A stretch of DNA of 64,000 bases from Mycolicibacterium peregrinum (lineage in GTDB: Bacteria > Actinomycetota > Actinomycetes > Mycobacteriales > Mycobacteriaceae), in assembly GCF_002102345.1 (NCBI RefSeq), contig NZ_LQPP01000004.1, positions 1 through 64,000 on the forward strand, in the 5' to 3' direction. Positions 48,467-57,976 of the stretch are shown here, piece after piece; the stretch's first letter is position 1, and each line of letters begins with the position of its first letter. The notes under the pieces are model-generated. The model saw nothing but the letters and a program-made list of their open reading frames with translations. It was not told the origin of the DNA and did not search any database. The position numbers were made by a program, and so were the translations under genes.

Positions 48467-49066
48467 GTGCCTGACACGCCGAACGGCCGCCTGGCCAGCA
48501 CCAGCGTGCCGATCCATCCCGATCTCGCGGCCCGCTGGAGCCCCCGGGCGTTCGACCCTGACGCCGTCATTACCGCTGACCAGCTCACCGCGGTCTTGGA
48601 AGCCGCGCGCTGGGCCGCCAGCTGGGGTCATCGCCAGCCGGTCCGATTCGTGGTCGGGGTCCGAGCTGACGAGACATTCACCACACTGGCCGGCCTGCTC
48701 AAACGCGGCAACAGCTATGCCCATGCCGCCTCCGCGCTGATCCTGGTGTGCGCCGACGAAGGCGAGGACGAGCGGACCGCCTTGTACGCGGCCGTCGACG
48801 CCGGAGCGGCGATCGCACAGCTGACCATCGAGGCGGTGTCCCGCGGACTGATCGCCCATCCGATGGCGGGCTTCGACGTCGACGGCGCGCAGGCTGCGTT
48901 CGGCATCCCCGAAGGAGTCCGGCCCCTGGCCGTCGTCGCTGTCGGCATGCTCGGGGACTACTCCGAAATGGGTGAGGAAATTGCCGAGCGCGACCGTCGG
49001 CCCCGGGAACGGTTGCCATTGGAGCAGATTGCATTTGGTGGACGCTGGGGAATTCCGCTCGTCTGA
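48467..49066 (+). CDS. Nitroreductase-family protein
   Basis: The protein has 199 residues. SPRAFDPDAVITADQL and VLEAARWAASWGHRQPVRF match the FMN-binding N-terminus of small nitroreductases. AAIAQLTIEAVSRGL is the dimer helix. GTG 48467 (VPDTPNGRLAS) is used because codons further upstream are antisense of ask. The probable activity is FMN-dependent NAD(P)H oxidoreduction; the substrate is unknown. Confidence 0.75.
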   Translation: MPDTPNGRLASTSVPIHPDLAARWSPRAFDPDAVITADQLTAVLEAARWAASWGHRQPVRFVVGVRADETFTTLAGLLKRGNSYAHAASALILVCADEGEDERTALYAAVDAGAAIAQLTIEAVSRGLIAHPMAGFDVDGAQAAFGIPEGVRPLAVVAVGMLGDYSEMGEEIAERDRRPRERLPLEQIAFGGRWGIPLV

Positions 49067-49101
49067 CAAATTCAGACGAGAATGACGCTACCGTTGGGGC
49101 C

Positions 49102-50232
49102 ATGGCAGAGCCCATCGACCTATTGCTCGATGCTCGGCATATCAATCAGAGCGGTATCGGCACCTATATCCGGACCGAGTTGCCGACCGTGGAGAAGACC
49201 CTGGACCAGCAAGGACTTTCGTTCGGTGTGCTGGTTGACGAGGGCAAAGAGCCGCCACTGGCCGACAGCACGAAAGTGACATTCGCGCAGCCGTCGAACG
49301 CCGGGATGTACTCGACGAGTGAGCAGCAGGTGTGGCGCCACGCCTTGAAAAACCTGCAGCCGAGGGCACTGTGGTTGCCGCACTATCCTTTTCCGCTGGC
49401 CATTCTCGGCGCAAGCAACAAAAACACGAAACTCTTTGTAACGATTCACGACATCTTGCACCTGCAGCCGCAGAACGTCTCGGGCAAGGGCTTCGCCTAC
49501 CGCGCGTATGCGCGCGCGATGATCACCATGGATGCGCGACGGTGCAGCAAGATCTTCACACCGTCACGAGCGACGGCAGATGCGCTGGCCGCTGTGTCGC
49601 CAAAGGCACAAACGGTGGTGACGCCGATCCCCGTAGGAGAGGCCTGGCTCACCCCCGCAGACGCCACATTGACCCCTGTCGAGGGCAAGTACGTCCTCTT
49701 CGTCGGCAATGCCAAATGGCACAAGAACCTTCCTGTCCTATTCGAGGCGTATCGAGAGATCGCCTCGGAGATCCCGCAAAAGCTGGTGATCGCGGGGGCA
49801 GGCGAGTCGGTCCGAAACTTCGATGACCGCCTCGCGGGCTACGCGACCGAGCTTGCCGACCGGGTTCAGATGATCGGACGATTGGACTTCGAGACGCTGC
49901 GGGCGATGGTCGCCGGCGCAGATCTATTGGTAATGCCGTCGCTGTACGAGGGTGCCGGACTACCGCCGCTTGAGGCAATGGCATCCCACACAGCCGTTCT
50001 GGCATCGAGTATCCCGTCGTTGCGGGAAACTTGCGGTAACGGCGCTGAGTACTTCGACCCGTACGACTATCGAGCATTGGCCGCGCTTCTCCGCACATAT
50101 TGTCGCGACGAAACCGCCAGGACAGGTTTGGTTGAGCGGGGGTGGGCTCACGTGAACAGCAGGCAGTCTCGGATCCAAACCACAACCGCGGCAGAAACGA
50201 TAGGCGCGGAGCTTCTCGGAGCAGGGCGGTGA
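49102..50232 (+). CDS. GT4-family glycosyltransferase (polysaccharide locus)
   Basis: The protein has 376 residues and a GT-B fold. The N-terminal LLLDARHINQSGIGTY is followed by YVLFVGNAKWHKNLPVL at the start of the C-terminal domain. The nucleotide-sugar site PSLYEGAGLPPLEAMA carries the E-x7-E motif of retaining GT4 enzymes. It is first in the plus-strand run GT4-beta-helix-galU-GT4 and overlaps the next gene (GTGA). The likely role is adding a hexose to a lipid-linked repeat unit. Confidence 0.9.
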   Translation: MAEPIDLLLDARHINQSGIGTYIRTELPTVEKTLDQQGLSFGVLVDEGKEPPLADSTKVTFAQPSNAGMYSTSEQQVWRHALKNLQPRALWLPHYPFPLAILGASNKNTKLFVTIHDILHLQPQNVSGKGFAYRAYARAMITMDARRCSKIFTPSRATADALAAVSPKAQTVVTPIPVGEAWLTPADATLTPVEGKYVLFVGNAKWHKNLPVLFEAYREIASEIPQKLVIAGAGESVRNFDDRLAGYATELADRVQMIGRLDFETLRAMVAGADLLVMPSLYEGAGLPPLEAMASHTAVLASSIPSLRETCGNGAEYFDPYDYRALAALLRTYCRDETARTGLVERGWAHVNSRQSRIQTTTAAETIGAELLGAGR

Positions 50233-51782
50233 GTATTCCCCGGCGGTCGGTTCTGTCAGTAGTGCCGGCGCTCGCGGCGATGGCAGGTTTGGCACCGAAG
50301 TCTTCCGCCGTACGACCCGTCGTCAACGTGCGTGATTTCGGGGCCAAAGGTGACGGCAACACCGATGATTCGGTCGCGATCCAAGCCGCTGTCCGGTCTT
50401 TGCGGTCAGGCGCGAAGTTGCACTTTCCGAAGGGAAGCTACCGATTCGCCGCGCCGAACCCAGAGGGCGGGGCCGCAGTGTCCATTGCCGGAATCTCGCA
50501 TGTGGACATCACATTCGACACCGGCGCCGAACTCCTCCTGGACAACCTGGATGGCGGCGTCGGAGCGGGCCACGCAATCCTGATACAAGGTCCGGCGTCG
50601 CACATCAGTCTGAACAAAGTGAAAGTTCGGTGGTCAACAAAGGCCCCGCGATCGCTGGGCGACGGCATCCGGGTCGTCGGTTATCCCTCAGAGATTTCCG
50701 ACGATCCACCTGCGGGATGGAGCGGCCCGCCGGCACCGGTCAGCGACGTCCGCATCGCCGACTGTGAGGTTGGCTCCAGCCCGCAAGCCGGTGTCATCCT
50801 CATGGGCGTTTCTGATATCAAGGTGACCAACCTGCTTGTGCATGACACCGCTGCCGATGGGCTGCACTTCAATGCGTGTCGGCGCGCCAGCGTCGACGGC
50901 TACACGGTGACGGACAACGGGGACGACGGTTTGGCCCTGGTCACCTATTATTCCGATCGCCCAACCTACGACAGCGCCGCACAGACCTTCGCCTTCCCCG
51001 AACTGACAACCTGGTCCAATACCGATTTCACGATCACAAACATCACTGTTTCCGGCGGGCGGGCCAACGGCGTCCGATTCGCCGGCGCCGATAACGTGAC
51101 GCTTCGCGGCCTGACCGTGGCTGGAAAACAAACCGGGGCAGGAATTGTCGTCGATTCGGCCCCGGAAATCGGCTCAGGCGCGGATTGGCAGTATCTGGCA
51201 TCGCGCGGCCTGCGACTGGAGCACATCAGTATTGCCGACTGCGAAATGGGCATTCAGCTGCTGGCACGCTCCGGTGCCGACGGCGACAGTAAGTTCACCG
51301 ATTTCGGCATCTCCGCGTCCGATGTAAGCATTCGTAGTTGCAGCAACTGGGGCGTCCGAGCGGAGTCGTTGACATCCCGGCCGGTCAGTGGACTCCGGCT
51401 CAACAACTGCACTGTCGACGCCACCTCAACGACTGGCGGGAACGGTGGCATCGGCCTGGGCAACACCCGGGATCTGAGTTTCGGCAAGATTTCGGTGACG
51501 CATCGTCAGCCCGTCGTAACTTTCAGCGCCTCCGACACAAGGAACCTATCGGTCTCCGCACTGAATTTGTCGGTTACGCAAACCGACGGCGTACCGGATG
51601 ACTCGACGCCGAGTGCACTTTTCGACAATTGTGAAGGCGCGATCAACGCCATGCATGTCAATTGGCCACAGGCCCCCGAGACATGGACGCCGGTTCACAT
51701 CAGGGCAAAAGCACAACCGGTGGCAATCCGGAAGCTCTCGGTGAAGCCGAGCTCAATCATCGAACACATGCGTACGGTGTAG
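50229..51782 (+). CDS. Exported right-handed beta-helix protein (pectate-lyase superfamily), copy 1
   Basis: The protein has 517 residues from GTG 50229. The twin-arginine-like signal is IPRRSVLSVVPALAAMAG. NVRDFGAKGDGNTDDSVAIQ is the N-terminal signature of the pectate-lyase-3/phage-tailspike fold, and many short beta-coil repeats follow. Such proteins bind or cleave polysaccharides. Its place in the polysaccharide locus suggests an epimerase, lyase or modifying enzyme for the exported glycan. A paralogue of similar length is encoded in the opposite direction at 53885. The start overlaps the upstream stop, so translation is coupled. Confidence 0.85.
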   Translation: MSIPRRSVLSVVPALAAMAGLAPKSSAVRPVVNVRDFGAKGDGNTDDSVAIQAAVRSLRSGAKLHFPKGSYRFAAPNPEGGAAVSIAGISHVDITFDTGAELLLDNLDGGVGAGHAILIQGPASHISLNKVKVRWSTKAPRSLGDGIRVVGYPSEISDDPPAGWSGPPAPVSDVRIADCEVGSSPQAGVILMGVSDIKVTNLLVHDTAADGLHFNACRRASVDGYTVTDNGDDGLALVTYYSDRPTYDSAAQTFAFPELTTWSNTDFTITNITVSGGRANGVRFAGADNVTLRGLTVAGKQTGAGIVVDSAPEIGSGADWQYLASRGLRLEHISIADCEMGIQLLARSGADGDSKFTDFGISASDVSIRSCSNWGVRAESLTSRPVSGLRLNNCTVDATSTTGGNGGIGLGNTRDLSFGKISVTHRQPVVTFSASDTRNLSVSALNLSVTQTDGVPDDSTPSALFDNCEGAINAMHVNWPQAPETWTPVHIRAKAQPVAIRKLSVKPSSIIEHMRTV

Positions 51783-51815
51783 GACCTGCTGGCCGCACCT
51801 GACGGAGAGGCACTC

Positions 51816-52757
51816 ATGGCACAACAGACCATCCGCAAAGCCGTCATTCCCGCGGCCGGTATCGGTTCACGCCTACTGCCGCTGACCAAGGCCATTCCCA
51901 AAGAGATGCTGCCGGTCGGCGACAAGCCGGTCATCGAACACACCGTGCGTGAGCTCGTCAACTCCGGCATCACCGACATCACGATCGTGGTTTCTGGTGG
52001 GAAGAACTTGATAGAAGAGCACTTTCGCCCCAACACCACACTCGTCGACCAGCTGCGCTCGGACGGCAAGGACGCGTATGCCGATGCCGTCGAGGAAGTC
52101 GGGGAGCTGTCCGCCCAAGGACACATCACCTACCTCCATCAGCACGGTCCGTACGGCAACGGCACTCCGGTGCTCAACGCCTCTCGATCCTTTGGCGGGG
52201 AGCCGGTCCTGGTGCTCTGGCCAGACGACGTGTTCGTCGCCGAAGTGCCCCGTGCCCAGCAGCTGATCCACGCCTACGAGCAGACATCGTCCCCGGTGCT
52301 GGCCCTGATGCCGATGGCACCGGAGGATTCCCGCCGGTACGGAGTGCCGGTCATCAAAGAGGATCGGCACGGCGGGCTGCTGCGGATCAGTGGAATCGTA
52401 GAGAAACCCCAGCCGAATGAGGCCCCCTCCAACTACGCCGCGATCGGTGGCTACGTCATCACCCCGGGCGTCGTAGACGAACTGGCTGAACAAACCAGGC
52501 GCTGGCATGAGGGAACCCAGACCGGCGAGATCTACCTGACCGACTCGATCAACGCCTACGCCAAAGACCATGCCGTCTACGGCCAGGTCATCCAGGGCCA
52601 CTGGTGCGATACCGGCAATCCGTCGGATTACCTGGTCGCGCAGTTCGCTTTCGCCCTGGCCCATCCCGAATACGGCCCCGTGCTACGCGATCTGGCCAGC
52701 CAACTCGAGGGTCCGCTGCTTCATACGATTGCGCACGAGATCGGAGGCGACAGGTGA
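51816..52757 (+). CDS. galU: UTP-glucose-1-phosphate uridylyltransferase
   Basis: The protein has 313 residues. AAGIGSRLLPLTKAIPKEML is the nucleotidyltransferase signature. VEKPQPNEAPSN and HWCDTGNPSDYL match GalU. It makes UDP-glucose for polysaccharide synthesis. It overlaps the next glycosyltransferase start (TGATG). A housekeeping galU may exist elsewhere; this copy looks dedicated to the locus. Confidence 0.93.
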   Translation: MAQQTIRKAVIPAAGIGSRLLPLTKAIPKEMLPVGDKPVIEHTVRELVNSGITDITIVVSGGKNLIEEHFRPNTTLVDQLRSDGKDAYADAVEEVGELSAQGHITYLHQHGPYGNGTPVLNASRSFGGEPVLVLWPDDVFVAEVPRAQQLIHAYEQTSSPVLALMPMAPEDSRRYGVPVIKEDRHGGLLRISGIVEKPQPNEAPSNYAAIGGYVITPGVVDELAEQTRRWHEGTQTGEIYLTDSINAYAKDHAVYGQVIQGHWCDTGNPSDYLVAQFAFALAHPEYGPVLRDLASQLEGPLLHTIAHEIGGDR

Positions 52758-53866
52758 TGTCGGACAGCAGGATCGCCATAGTCCACGAACGCTTCACCGA
52801 GATCGCCGGTTCGGAGAACGTGGTCGAACAATTAGCCCTGCAATGGCCTGACGCAGAGGTTTTTGCGGCGATCACCAAACCGGGCAGCATCCCGGACGGT
52901 ATCACGCACCCTCCGCACGCGACGTGGCTGAACTACGGCTATCGCCTCCTCGGACAACGTTCCTACGCGCCGCTGGCACCGCTGATACCAGCAGCGTTCC
53001 GGCACATGGATCTTCACGACTTCGACGTCGTGGTGGTGAGCCATCACGCCTTTGCCACCCAGGCGGTGTTCGCCACAGATGCTCCCGTGATCGCCTACGT
53101 ACACAGCCCGGCTCGATGGGCATGGGAACCGTCAATGCGTGCCCAGGAAGCCGGCGGACCGGCGGGCGCCGCGGCGCTCGCCGTGCTGGGCCGGATAGCG
53201 AAAAAGGGCGAGAGCGCGGCTGCCCCCAAGTTGCGCCGAATCGTCGCCAACTCGACGGCCGTCGCTCAGCGGATCAGCGAGTGGTGGAACCGAGAATCTA
53301 CTGTCGTGCACCCGCCAGTCGACACTGACGGGTTCACCCCGGATCCATCGATCGAACGGGAGGATTTCTTCCTTCTCGCAGGCAGGCTCGTGCCCTACAA
53401 GCGACCGGATCTTGCCATTGCGGCGGCAACCAAAGCCGGTGTGCGACTGATGGTCGCCGGCGACGGGCGATCGATGAAGCAGTGCCAGGACCTAGCTGGA
53501 CCGAACGTGACTTTTCTCGGCCGGGTACCCCACGACGAGTTGCTCAGCTTGCACCGGCGAGCCCGCGCATTGCTCATGCCCGGAATAGAGGACTTCGGGA
53601 TCGTTCCGGTGGAGTCTATGGCGACGGGCACCCCCGTGATCGCGCTCGGTGCGGGGGGAGCACTCGACAGTGTCGTCCCCGAGTCAACGGGCGCGCTGGT
53701 CACCCTGGGTAGTGATCAAGAAATCATTGACGGATTCGTCTCGGCCATAAGGTCTTTCGATCCGTCAGCATACGACGGTTCCAGTATCCGGCAGTGGGCC
53801 GAAGGGTTCTCAGAAGCCAACTTCCGCGCGAAGATGCAAACAGTTTTGGACGAAGTATTGGGGTGA
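52757..53866 (+). CDS. GT4-family glycosyltransferase
   Basis: The protein has 369 residues. The start VHERFTEIAGSENVVEQL carries the loop of mannosyl/rhamnosyl-type GT4 enzymes. FFLLAGRLVPYKRPDLAI opens the C-terminal Rossmann domain, and GIEDFGIVPVESMATGTPVI is the donor-binding E-x7-E motif. ATG 52757 shares a base with the galU stop. It faces the convergent beta-helix gene, 18 bp away. Confidence 0.9.
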   Translation: MSDSRIAIVHERFTEIAGSENVVEQLALQWPDAEVFAAITKPGSIPDGITHPPHATWLNYGYRLLGQRSYAPLAPLIPAAFRHMDLHDFDVVVVSHHAFATQAVFATDAPVIAYVHSPARWAWEPSMRAQEAGGPAGAAALAVLGRIAKKGESAAAPKLRRIVANSTAVAQRISEWWNRESTVVHPPVDTDGFTPDPSIEREDFFLLAGRLVPYKRPDLAIAAATKAGVRLMVAGDGRSMKQCQDLAGPNVTFLGRVPHDELLSLHRRARALLMPGIEDFGIVPVESMATGTPVIALGAGGALDSVVPESTGALVTLGSDQEIIDGFVSAIRSFDPSAYDGSSIRQWAEGFSEANFRAKMQTVLDEVLG

Positions 53867-53884
53867 TGCATCGGGGCGACCGGG

Positions 53885-55441
53885 TCAGCCCACACCCATC
53901 CGGTTGACGATCCAAGCCGGGGTCACCGACAGCGTCCGGATGTCCAGTGAGCGCGCTTTGAAAGTCTCCGCAGTGAGCTGCACCGGAACCCAGTTCTCCG
54001 GCGCTTGTGGCCAACTGACGTCCATCGCGTTGATCGTGCCGTCGCTGTTGTCGAAGTACGCGCAAGGTATCGAGTCGTCCTCCGCTTCTTGCGTCTGAGT
54101 GATCGACAGCTTGACCGCGCCGACGTTCAACCGGTGTGAGTTCTCTGCCAGGAACACGACGGCGAGTTGGGCGTGAGTGACGAAAACCTTGTCGATGTTC
54201 ACATCGTGGGTGTTGCCGAAACCTACGCCTCCATTTCCCTCAGATATCGATGTGGCAGTGACATCACATCCGGAGAGCTCGAAGCCCGTGACAGGTCGTG
54301 TGGTCAGTGATTCCACACGTACGGCCCAGTTGGTGCAGTTGTGTATGCTCACGCCGATCACCGCCACGTCGAAATCGGTGAAACGGTTGTCCCCTTTGGG
54401 GTCTGGGCGGCCCAGCAGGTGTACACCCAACTCGCAATCAGCGACCGTGATGTCTTCGAGCCGCACGCCGCGAGATGCCACGTGCAGCCACTCGCTTTCG
54501 GACGTGATCTGCGCCGTCGAGTCGACCATCACACCGGCACCTGATCGCTTATCCGTTACGTCGACCCTACGCAGGAGCACCCGGTTCGCGCCTGAAAGTC
54601 GAACGCCGTTGGCCCGACCGCCGGAAACTCTGACATCGGTTATTTCGAAATCCGAGTTCGACCAATCGGTAAGGTCAGGAAAAGCGAAGGTCTGCGCATC
54701 CCCGTCGAACGTGGGTCGATCGGAATATTCGGTAACCAAGGCAAGACCATCGTCCCCGTTGCCGGTCGCGGTATGGCGGCTGACACTGGCGCGTCGGCAT
54801 GCGTTGAAATGCAATCCGTCGGCCGCCGTCTCATGTGCTTGCAGATTCGTGACATCGATATCGGAAACACCGACGAAGATGACACCTGCCTGCGGGCTGG
54901 ACCGGACCTCACAGTCGGACAGGACCACGTTGCTGACCGGTGCGGGCGAACCGATCCACCCGTGGAGCATACTGCTCAATCCCGTCGGATAGCCGACGAT
55001 CCTGATTCCGTCACCCAACGAGCGCGGCGGCCGAGATGCCCATCGAATCTTCACCTTGCGCAGGGCGATGCGCGAAGCCGGACCGCGAATCAGGACTCCG
55101 TGGCTGGTACCAGTGGTCTCGGCCTCGTCGATGTTGTCCATGACAAGCTCAGCGTTGCCGTCGAACTCGATGGCCACATCGGAGATTCCGGTGATGGAGA
55201 TCGCAGCCCCGCCGCTGGGGTACTGCTCGGCGAATCGGTACTTTCCATTCGGGAAGTACAGGGTGTCGCCCGCCCGCAACGCCTTGACCGCGGCCTGGAT
55301 CGCAGCTGAATCGTCGGTCTCGCCGTCTCCCGTGGCGCCATAGTCACGCACATTGATCGAAGGCTCATTTGTTGAGCGCGTACACCCCGCCAATCCCGCC
55401 AAGACAATTGCCGAAAGCGCAGAGCGTCGTGAAATGCTCAC
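53885..55441 (-). CDS. Exported right-handed beta-helix protein (pectate-lyase superfamily), copy 2
   Basis: The protein has 518 residues from GTG 55441. The signal region SISRRSALSAIVLAGLAGC combines twin arginines with a lipobox (LAGC), so it may be a Tat-exported lipoprotein, unlike copy 1, which lacks the Cys. NVRDYGATGDGETDDSAAIQ and the coil repeats parallel copy 1 throughout. The GTG overlaps the polymerase stop. The frame stays open upstream to 56665, but that part is the antisense or off-frame of the polymerase gene. Confidence 0.85.
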   Translation of the reverse strand: MSISRRSALSAIVLAGLAGCTRSTNEPSINVRDYGATGDGETDDSAAIQAAVKALRAGDTLYFPNGKYRFAEQYPSGGAAISITGISDVAIEFDGNAELVMDNIDEAETTGTSHGVLIRGPASRIALRKVKIRWASRPPRSLGDGIRIVGYPTGLSSMLHGWIGSPAPVSNVVLSDCEVRSSPQAGVIFVGVSDIDVTNLQAHETAADGLHFNACRRASVSRHTATGNGDDGLALVTEYSDRPTFDGDAQTFAFPDLTDWSNSDFEITDVRVSGGRANGVRLSGANRVLLRRVDVTDKRSGAGVMVDSTAQITSESEWLHVASRGVRLEDITVADCELGVHLLGRPDPKGDNRFTDFDVAVIGVSIHNCTNWAVRVESLTTRPVTGFELSGCDVTATSISEGNGGVGFGNTHDVNIDKVFVTHAQLAVVFLAENSHRLNVGAVKLSITQTQEAEDDSIPCAYFDNSDGTINAMDVSWPQAPENWVPVQLTAETFKARSLDIRTLSVTPAWIVNRMGVG

Positions 55442-56727
55442 CGCGCACCGGCAAGATCGGCCGTCGATTTCTTCCCGAACGGCCATCGAGCGGCCAGCAC
55501 AGCACATGCCACCGTCGACAACAGAAGGAAGATGACGAAGCCATAGCTCACAATCTGGATACGCCACACCTCGGAGAAGCAATACGCAAGGACGCCACCC
55601 GAAGCGGCGATCACGGTGTTGTACCGGACGACCTTGGCCAGCAGGAGCCCGCACAACCCGTAAAGCAGAAATGTGTAGTACCAACCCCACGCTCCGAAGT
55701 CGGAGTAAATATCGGCGAACACGGAATTGGTGAAGAAGCTGGATCCGAACGATGCGGAGTAGCCGTATACCTCGGCACCTTTCCAGCTGTTGTCCTTGGT
55801 CACTTTGTTGAACTGCAGGAACGTTGGTTCGATCGCGTTGATCGAATCGACCGGATCGCCGTCCTTCTCCCAGGATCCCTGCATGATGGCGCCCGACGCG
55901 CCCAGCTGCACCTGGGCGGGCACCGAGAGATACGCGCCCATCTGGAAGAAGTTCATCGCGATGGGGCTCGTAACGCCGACGTCGCGATAGTAATTGGCGT
56001 TGCGGAAGTAGTTGAGCACAGCCAAGAGTGAGAATCCCACCACCAGAATCGCAATAATTGCCATCCATCGGCGCCGCCGCGCACCGGGACTCCGGGACGG
56101 TACCGCCGTCTTCGCCCAAATGACGAGATAGACGACGGCTGCCATCAGCAAGGACAGCCGACTGGAGATCACCGCGTCCAAGAACAGCAGAAGGACCCCG
56201 GCCACCATCAGAGGCCACCCGACGATCTTCTTCCTCCACACGTAGACACCTAGTGGCGCCGCGAGAATCGGGGCATAGCGGAGTGTTCCGATGCCGGCAG
56301 ACTGGGATATCGACTGGCTGAACGCATTTGCCTGCTGAGAGCCCAGAGCGCCAAGGATCGACGTCGCGCTGGCGATCTGGACATAGGTGTAACCGACACC
56401 GACCACGGAGATCGCCAATACCAAAAGGAAATAGCGCTTTTCGAATTGCGGGGTGGACGTCATCTCCATCACCTTCGGAGCCGGCGCGCGACCCGCGGAT
56501 CCGATCCGCCACCCGATGGTAGCCACCGCGACCATGGTCGCGTACCAGACCACCAGTAGAACAACGCCTTTCGGTTCGACTGGGGAAGGGTCCGGCCATC
56601 CTGCGAGCTTTTCGAACGGCCCGCTCCGAAATGCGCGGTTGCGCCACGCGGCCAGGGCCATCCACGCGACGAAAGACATCGTGACCGGAACCAATATGAA
56701 CAGGCCCGGGGTGAACCAGGGCGGCAT
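55438..56727 (-). CDS. Wzy-like polysaccharide polymerase (membrane protein)
   Basis: The protein has 429 residues with about ten to twelve membrane helices and a large extracytoplasmic loop (about residues 265-360), the topology of O-antigen/capsule polymerases. There is no further sequence signature, as is normal for Wzy. ATG 56727 is chosen because of the GGAAGG five bases upstream; GTG 56787 overlapping the flippase is an alternative. It lies between the flippase and beta-helix genes in a coupled minus-strand run. Confidence 0.7.
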   Translation of the reverse strand: MPPWFTPGLFILVPVTMSFVAWMALAAWRNRAFRSGPFEKLAGWPDPSPVEPKGVVLLVVWYATMVAVATIGWRIGSAGRAPAPKVMEMTSTPQFEKRYFLLVLAISVVGVGYTYVQIASATSILGALGSQQANAFSQSISQSAGIGTLRYAPILAAPLGVYVWRKKIVGWPLMVAGVLLLFLDAVISSRLSLLMAAVVYLVIWAKTAVPSRSPGARRRRWMAIIAILVVGFSLLAVLNYFRNANYYRDVGVTSPIAMNFFQMGAYLSVPAQVQLGASGAIMQGSWEKDGDPVDSINAIEPTFLQFNKVTKDNSWKGAEVYGYSASFGSSFFTNSVFADIYSDFGAWGWYYTFLLYGLCGLLLAKVVRYNTVIAASGGVLAYCFSEVWRIQIVSYGFVIFLLLSTVACAVLAARWPFGKKSTADLAGAR

Positions 56728-56776
56728 CGGCGCCTTCCGACGCCGGCTCGGAGTCGGCGAAAGCGATCCCGACTCG

Positions 56777-57976
56777 CTAAGCAGCACCGCTGCCGCCACT
56801 TGTGGACTGTCGGCCGCTCCGCAGTCGGCGGGCCACCACGTCGACAACTCCCTCGAAGTCAGGGACGTATCTACGCGCCACGGTCCGGTACAGGATCCCG
56901 GTGAAGATCTCGGCGATGACGAACGAGAGGAATATCGCGATCGTCGAGTGCCAGATCAACAAGAATCCCAAACCGAGCGCGAGGTAGACCAGTGTGCTCA
57001 CCACACGGCCCCAGAAAACTGCCCTGGTCTCCCCCGCTGCGCGCAGGGCCGCGAACGGCACCGTGGAGAGCAGCATCAAGCCCTTCCAGAGGCACGCGAG
57101 CAACAGGGCGACCACACCGACGTTGCTCCAAGCCGGCCCGAACACGAGCTGTCCGAATCCACCGAACGCAGCGATAAGGACTGCCGCCAGCCCGAGCAGG
57201 AATATCACACCGACAATGGCTGCCTCGCGCTTATGAGCCCGAGCGAGCAACCGATACCTGCCGTAAGAGATGATTGGCTCAAGTGCACCGGACACCGTCG
57301 AGATGACGCGAAATGCCACCGAAGCAGCCGGCCCCATCGCGTACAGCACGACCGACGTCATCGCCGGCATCACGGCGCCGACCACCGCAGTTTCCGCCGT
57401 GACCCAACTCGCCTTACCGATGTCAGGCGGCAGGCCCGAACGCCCAAACGGCGTCCGCGGCAGGTACCGCATCAATATCGCGGCGACGGCACCCGCTGCC
57501 AGAACCCGAACGCTGTGGCCGCTGTGTTGGACGGCCAGCACGAGCGCGACCACGCCGGAGACGATGAGGATCGTGGAGGCCACCGCTTCCCGCCGCCACC
57601 TGCCGCTGACCATCCCGATAGATCGGCCCACCAGCATGCCGGTCATCAGCCCGGTTGCACTCGCCATCAATACGACCGGCGACGAGACCGCCGGGCCGAA
57701 GATGAGCAAAGCGCCTGCCCCCACACTCAACAACGCGATCCACACCGGCAGGCAGAAGTTGTGTTCCGCGCCAGGAGTGGCGAGGCGTCCTTCGATGATG
57801 AACGCGTTGATCAACTGGGCCACGTATACGCCGACCGTCAACGCGACGGCGAGAAAGCCCTGCACCTCGATGGGTGCGATCCGGGCGTACACGGCGATGA
57901 ATATCGCGGGGAAGATGTTCAGCCCCAGGCCGGCGATGACCTGCACCACCGCATGTAACGCCCGACTTTCAGACAA
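56777..57976 (-). CDS. Wzx-like polysaccharide flippase
   Basis: The protein has 399 residues and about twelve membrane helices, in the arrangement of MOP-superfamily flippases (pairs of helices around GPAASVAFRVISTVSGAL and ISYGRYRLLARAHKREA). It would move the lipid-linked repeat unit across the membrane. TTG 57976 overlaps the end of the Wzz-like gene by 8 bp. Confidence 0.75.
   Translation of the reverse strand: MSESRALHAVVQVIAGLGLNIFPAIFIAVYARIAPIEVQGFLAVALTVGVYVAQLINAFIIEGRLATPGAEHNFCLPVWIALLSVGAGALLIFGPAVSSPVVLMASATGLMTGMLVGRSIGMVSGRWRREAVASTILIVSGVVALVLAVQHSGHSVRVLAAGAVAAILMRYLPRTPFGRSGLPPDIGKASWVTAETAVVGAVMPAMTSVVLYAMGPAASVAFRVISTVSGALEPIISYGRYRLLARAHKREAAIVGVIFLLGLAAVLIAAFGGFGQLVFGPAWSNVGVVALLLACLWKGLMLLSTVPFAALRAAGETRAVFWGRVVSTLVYLALGLGFLLIWHSTIAIFLSFVIAEIFTGILYRTVARRYVPDFEGVVDVVARRLRSGRQSTSGGSGAA

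Noticed and set aside
55442..56665. Upstream extension of beta-helix copy 2 inside the polymerase gene
   Set aside because: The extension is the off-frame of the polymerase; the GTG at 55441 gives a Tat/lipoprotein signal.
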